DNA of 64,000 nucleotides from Streptomyces sp. HPF1205 (lineage in GTDB: Bacteria; Actinomycetota; Actinomycetes; Streptomycetales; Streptomycetaceae), in assembly GCF_020400825.1 (NCBI RefSeq), contig NZ_JAINVH010000007.1, forward strand, positions 220,478-284,477. The letters run 5' to 3'. The notes under the pieces were generated by a model. It was not told where the DNA came from and did no database searches. It saw nothing but the letters and a program-made list of their open reading frames with translations. A program made the position numbers and the translations under genes. Shown here piece after piece: positions 59,617-64,000 of this stretch (position 1 is its first letter; each line of letters opens with the position of its first letter).

Positions 59617-60852
59617 GTGACCGATCGGCCCGCCGAGACCCCCGCCCCCGTCCGGTTCCGCGACGACGTGACCGTCGACCTGATCAAGCACAGCGCCTCG
59701 GACTCCGACGTGCTGTGGGCGGCCCGGGTCTCCACGGCGGGCGAGCAGTCCCTGGACGAGCTGACCAAGGACCCCGAGCGGTCCAAGGGCCTGATCAACT
59801 ACCTGATGCGCGATCGCCACGGCAGCCCGTTCGAGCACAACTCGATGACCTTCTTCATCAGCGCCCCGATCTTCGTCTTCCGCGAGTTCATGCGCCACCG
59901 CGTCGGCTGGTGCCTCGCGGGTGACACGGAGATCACGCTGGAGAGCGAGACCGGCGGTCCACGGCGGCGGACGATCGGGGACCTCCACAGGCTGTGGCAC
60001 CCCGGGCTCCACGACAGCCGGGAAGCGCCCACCACTCGGGTGGGCGGGCCCGACTCCGTCCGTCGCGACCATGTGCGCTGCTTCGACGAGGAGACGCTGC
60101 GGGCCCGGCGGACGGCGATCGTCGACGTCATGGAGTCGGGGGTCAAGCCCCTGATCCGCATCACCACGGCCGGTGGCAGGACACTGCGCTGTTCGGCCGA
60201 TCACGCCGTCCTGACTCCCGACGGATGGCGCAAGGCGGGAGAGCTCGCCGTCGCCGACGCCGTGATGACAGGGGGAAGCGCGCCGCTTGCCGTGCCGGAC
60301 CCGATCGCGGCCATCGCCGAGGACGGCGAGGAGATGACCTACGACCTCTCCGTGGCCGGGCCGTGGCACAACTTCCTGGCCGGTGGAATCGTCGTCCACA
60401 ACTCGTACAACGAGGAGTCGGGACGCTACCGCGAGTTGCAGCCGGTGTTCTACGTGCCCGGGCCCGAGCGCAAGCTCGTGCAGCAGGGCCGCCCGGGGAA
60501 GTACGAGTTCGTGCACGGCACGCCCGAGCAGCACAAGGACGCCGTCGCCGCCATGGAGGAGTCGTACGCCCAGTCGTACGCGGCGTACCAGGAGATGCTC
60601 GCGGCCGGCATCGCCCGGGAGGTGGCGCGCGCCACTCTTCCGGTGGGTCTGTACTCCTCGATGTACGCGACGTGCAACGCCCGCTCGCTGATGCACTTCC
60701 TGGGCCTGCGCACCCAGCACGAGCTGGCCCGGGTCCCGTCCTTCCCGCAGCGGGAGATCGAGATGGTGGGGGAGCGGATGGAGGCCGCGTGGGCGGAGCT
60801 GATGCCGCTCACCTACGCGGCATTCAACGCGAACGGCCGAATCGCCCCCTAG
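59617..60852 (+). CDS. thyX: FAD-dependent thymidylate synthase ThyX interrupted by an in-frame mini-intein
   Basis: ThyX makes dTMP from dUMP using methylenetetrahydrofolate and FADH2. The 411-residue precursor has the N-extein at residues 1-98 ending FREFMRHRVGW, the intein at 99-262, and the C-extein at 263-411 starting SYNEESGRYREL. Joining the exteins gives the unbroken signature RHRVGWSYNEESGRY and a 247-residue enzyme, the normal length. The intein therefore lies within the RHR-x-S substrate-binding motif, so activity requires splicing. Flanking codons are all canonical ThyX. GTG 59617 follows GAAAGGA. Confidence 0.96.
   Translation: MTDRPAETPAPVRFRDDVTVDLIKHSASDSDVLWAARVSTAGEQSLDELTKDPERSKGLINYLMRDRHGSPFEHNSMTFFISAPIFVFREFMRHRVGWCLAGDTEITLESETGGPRRRTIGDLHRLWHPGLHDSREAPTTRVGGPDSVRRDHVRCFDEETLRARRTAIVDVMESGVKPLIRITTAGGRTLRCSADHAVLTPDGWRKAGELAVADAVMTGGSAPLAVPDPIAAIAEDGEEMTYDLSVAGPWHNFLAGGIVVHNSYNEESGRYRELQPVFYVPGPERKLVQQGRPGKYEFVHGTPEQHKDAVAAMEESYAQSYAAYQEMLAAGIAREVARATLPVGLYSSMYATCNARSLMHFLGLRTQHELARVPSFPQREIEMVGERMEAAWAELMPLTYAAFNANGRIAP
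59911..60402 (+). mobile_element. mini-intein in ThyX (no homing endonuclease)
   Basis: A 164-residue intein-coding segment of 492 nt. Block A begins CLAGDTEITLESETGG with Cys1. Block B is TLRCSADHAVLTPDGW, with His98. Block F is MTYDLSVAGPWHNFLAGG, and the segment ends VVHN before Ser+1, so His163 and Asn164 are the C-terminal splicing residues. The middle (residues 18-75) is short and Arg-rich with no LAGLIDADG-type motif, hence a minimal Hint domain. Codons such as CCA, ACA, GGA, CTT and ACT are a little more frequent than in the exteins, a weak sign of separate origin. Confidence 0.93.
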
Positions 60853-60874
60853 TGAAATGTCCGAAGTGTTCGGA

Positions 60875-60904
60875 TTGCGGGCATTCGCGAGGTTCATCTA
60901 GGCT
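60875..60904 (+). promoter_or_regulatory. candidate promoter just upstream of a hairpin, between thyX and dapA
   Basis: TTGCGG (60875-60880) and TAGGCT (60899-60904) are separated by 18 nt, a good fit for a housekeeping promoter. Transcription would begin near 60911, right at the foot of the following hairpin. Confidence 0.5.
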
Positions 60905-60911
60905 GCAGAAC

Positions 60912-60962
60912 GGACTCCGGCGGTGCTTGAACCCCCGAGCAGGCAGCGCCGGAGTCCTTTTC
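60912..60962 (+). terminator. intrinsic terminator after thyX, perfect 11-bp stem and U-run
   Basis: GGACTCCGGCG (60912-60922) pairs perfectly with CGCCGGAGTCC (60947-60957), followed by TTTTCC. This is the only terminator here with a clear U-run. It may end thyX or form most of a small RNA started by the promoter just before it. A 14-codon ORF (60857-60901) runs up to it. Confidence 0.8.
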
Positions 60963-61019
60963 CCAGGTCCACGGCCATACTGCCCCGTCCCGCGGCTGCG
61001 TGGCCGCACACACACCGAG

Positions 61020-61035
61020 TAGCGTGGGACCCATG
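61020..61035 (+). promoter_or_regulatory. -10 box for a probable leaderless dapA transcript
   Basis: TAGCGT (61020-61025) ends 7 nt before ATG 61033, with no ribosome site between. The same arrangement is seen ahead of azlC. Confidence 0.5.
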
Positions 61036-61932
61036 GCTCCGATCTCCACCCCCGACGCCCCTTTCGGGCGGGTTCTGACCGCCATGGTCACGCCGTTCAC
61101 CGCCGACGGCGCCCTCGATCTCGACGGCGCCCAGGCACTGGCCACCCACCTGGTGGACGCCGGGAACGACGGCATCGTCGTCAACGGCACCACAGGGGAG
61201 TCGCCGACCACCAGCGACGCGGAGAAGGACCGGCTGGTACGCGCCGTGGCCGAGGCGGTCGGCAACCGCGCCCACGTCGTCGCCGGCGTCGGCACCAACG
61301 ACACCCGCCACAGCGCCGAACTCGCCCGGCAGGCCGAGCGGGCCGGCGCCTCCGGCCTGCTGGTCGTCACCCCGTACTACAACAAGCCCCCGCAGGAGGG
61401 CCTGTACCAGCACTTCACCACTGTCGCCGACGCCACCGGCCTGCCCGTGATGCTCTACGACATCCCCGGCCGCTCCGGCGTCGCCATCGACACCGAGACC
61501 CTCGTCCGGCTCGGCGACCACCCCAGGATCGTCGCCAACAAGGACGCCAAGGGCGACCTCGCCGCCGCGAGCTGGACGGTGTCCAGGTCCGGCCTGGCCT
61601 GGTACTCCGGCGAGGACATGCTGAACCTGCCGCTGCTGTCCATCGGCGCCGTCGGCTTCGTCTCGGTCGTCGCCCACCTCGTCACCCCGGAACTGCGCGC
61701 CATGCTGGAGGCGTACACCGGCGGTGACGTCGCCAAGGCCGCCGAGATCCACCAGCGCCTGCTCCCCGTGTACACCGGCGTCTTCCGCGCCCAGGGCGTC
61801 GTCACCACGAAGGCCGCCCTGGCGCTGCGCGGACTGCCCGCCGGACCGGTCAGGCTTCCCCTGGTGGGTCTCGATCCCGCACAGACCGACCAGCTCAGGA
61901 AGGATCTCGCCGCAGGCGGGGTACACCTGTGA
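61033..61932 (+). CDS. dapA: 4-hydroxy-tetrahydrodipicolinate synthase
   Basis: DapA condenses pyruvate with aspartate semialdehyde, the first committed step of the lysine/diaminopimelate branch. The 299-residue TIM-barrel enzyme shows VVNGTTGESPTTSDAEK, LVVTPYYNKPPQEGLYQHF (with the catalytic Tyr), LYDIPGRSG and IVANKDAKGD, where Lys170 is the probable Schiff-base lysine. ATG 61033 gives MAPISTPDAPF and appears leaderless. It follows the thyX terminator and precedes rnj after a gap. Confidence 0.96.
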   Translation: MAPISTPDAPFGRVLTAMVTPFTADGALDLDGAQALATHLVDAGNDGIVVNGTTGESPTTSDAEKDRLVRAVAEAVGNRAHVVAGVGTNDTRHSAELARQAERAGASGLLVVTPYYNKPPQEGLYQHFTTVADATGLPVMLYDIPGRSGVAIDTETLVRLGDHPRIVANKDAKGDLAAASWTVSRSGLAWYSGEDMLNLPLLSIGAVGFVSVVAHLVTPELRAMLEAYTGGDVAKAAEIHQRLLPVYTGVFRAQGVVTTKAALALRGLPAGPVRLPLVGLDPAQTDQLRKDLAAGGVHL

Positions 61933-62155
61933 CAAAGACTTCACAACTGAATAAGCACGAAGAGCACGAAGAGCACGAAGAAGTGTGACGAGGCATGCAT
62001 CAAGAAGCACGAACCACGCAGCGGCTCGCATACCTGAATACGGATGACACGTGAATGACGCGTGACATCGACCCACAGTCGAACACAGCAGAACGATGTC
62101 CCGCGCAGCCCGAGCCCCGAGGGGGCCATGAGGTGTGCGCGGCTAGGAGAGACTT
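61933..62155 (+). other. dapA-rnj intergenic region
   Basis: This 223-nt gap is AT-richer than its neighbours and contains GAGCACGAA repeated in tandem (about 61956-61975). The RNase J ribosome site AGGAGAG is at its end. No clear terminator is seen after dapA. No gene is found. Confidence 0.45.
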
Positions 62156-63841
<1,686 letters not shown>

Positions 63842-63850
63842 CCCCCTGGC

Positions 63851-63883
63851 CCAGGAGGAACTGACCGCCCGTCAACCTCCTGG
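63851..63883 (+). terminator. first hairpin after rnj
   Basis: CCAGGAGG (63851-63858) pairs perfectly with CCTCCTGG (63876-63883). It precedes a stronger hairpin. Confidence 0.6.
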
Positions 63884-63888
63884 CCGAC

Positions 63889-63922
63889 AGCGGGCCGCCG
63901 GATTTGCATCCGGCGGCCCGCT
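63889..63922 (+). terminator. 15-bp perfect hairpin terminator after rnj
   Basis: AGCGGGCCGCCGGAT (63889-63903) pairs perfectly with ATCCGGCGGCCCGCT (63908-63922) around TTGC. It ends the rnj transcript. From here to the right edge I see no gene. Confidence 0.85.
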
Positions 63923-64000
63923 CGCGTACGGTGGCACAACCGCTTCGAAGAGACCCGCGGATACGTGCGCGCTCGACGCCACGTCAGCCCGGGCACTCGA

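Noticed and set aside
59911..60402. Frameshift, assembly insert or homing endonuclease in thyX
   Set aside because: The insert is exactly in frame, has intein splice residues at both ends, and shows no LAGLIDADG or HNH motif.
59617..60852. A tRNA or rRNA gene in the thyX-dapA region
   Set aside because: The hairpins there do not form a cloverleaf, and no tRNA-like T-loop sequence is seen anywhere in the gaps of the window.

Overview
This window comes from a high-GC actinobacterium, almost certainly a Streptomyces. Third codon positions are nearly all G or C, many starts are GTG or TTG, and TANNNT -10 boxes sit next to start codons. The gene order (rimP-nusA-ylxR-infB-ylxP-rbfA-truB-ribF, an ESX type VII secretion locus, then rpsO-pnp-M16-dapB-thyX-dapA-rnj) is the familiar streptomycete core arrangement. 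All product calls come from reading protein motifs; no database search was possible.

Positions 1-15600 hold a truncated minus-strand gene at the left edge, an aldehyde dehydrogenase, an acyl-CoA dehydrogenase, two MEP isoprenoid genes (dxr, ispG) flanking a site-2 protease, two GNAT acetyltransferases, proS, an AraC regulator with an AzlC/AzlD amino-acid exporter, an aminoglycoside-type kinase and two small envelope-type genes (ferritin-like DUF4439 and a Tat-type lipoprotein).

Positions 15750-28190 are the translation and transcription cluster. A 1,265-residue protein lies between truB and ribF. It joins a trypsin-like domain to a P-loop (STAND/NACHT-like) ATPase and a long helical tail, which is the architecture of regulated conflict or signalling proteins. 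A 148-bp tandem repeat follows ribF, then a NarL-type two-component system coupled to an ABC exporter.

Positions 32880-52955 form an ESX-type (type VII) secretion locus: an SCO5717-like MinD/ParA ATPase, an unnamed ESX-linked gene, eccE, eccB, a mycosin, two WXG100 proteins, two probable substrates, a second mycosin, an unknown gene, a single-chain three-ATPase EccC and the EccD channel. Together they encode the membrane complex, its motor, its proteases and the secreted small proteins.

Positions 53158-63841 return to core genes: rpsO-pnp, an M16 protease, dapB, two small membrane proteins, thyX, dapA and rnj (RNase J). The thyX gene carries an in-frame 164-residue mini-intein directly after the RHR motif, the clearest unusual feature here. 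Non-coding sequence adds several candidate control elements: a stop-start cascade of mini-ORFs before infB, tandem palindromes before pnp, a TGTACA pair between eccC and eccD, and a promoter plus terminator unit between thyX and dapA that could make a roughly 50-nt RNA.
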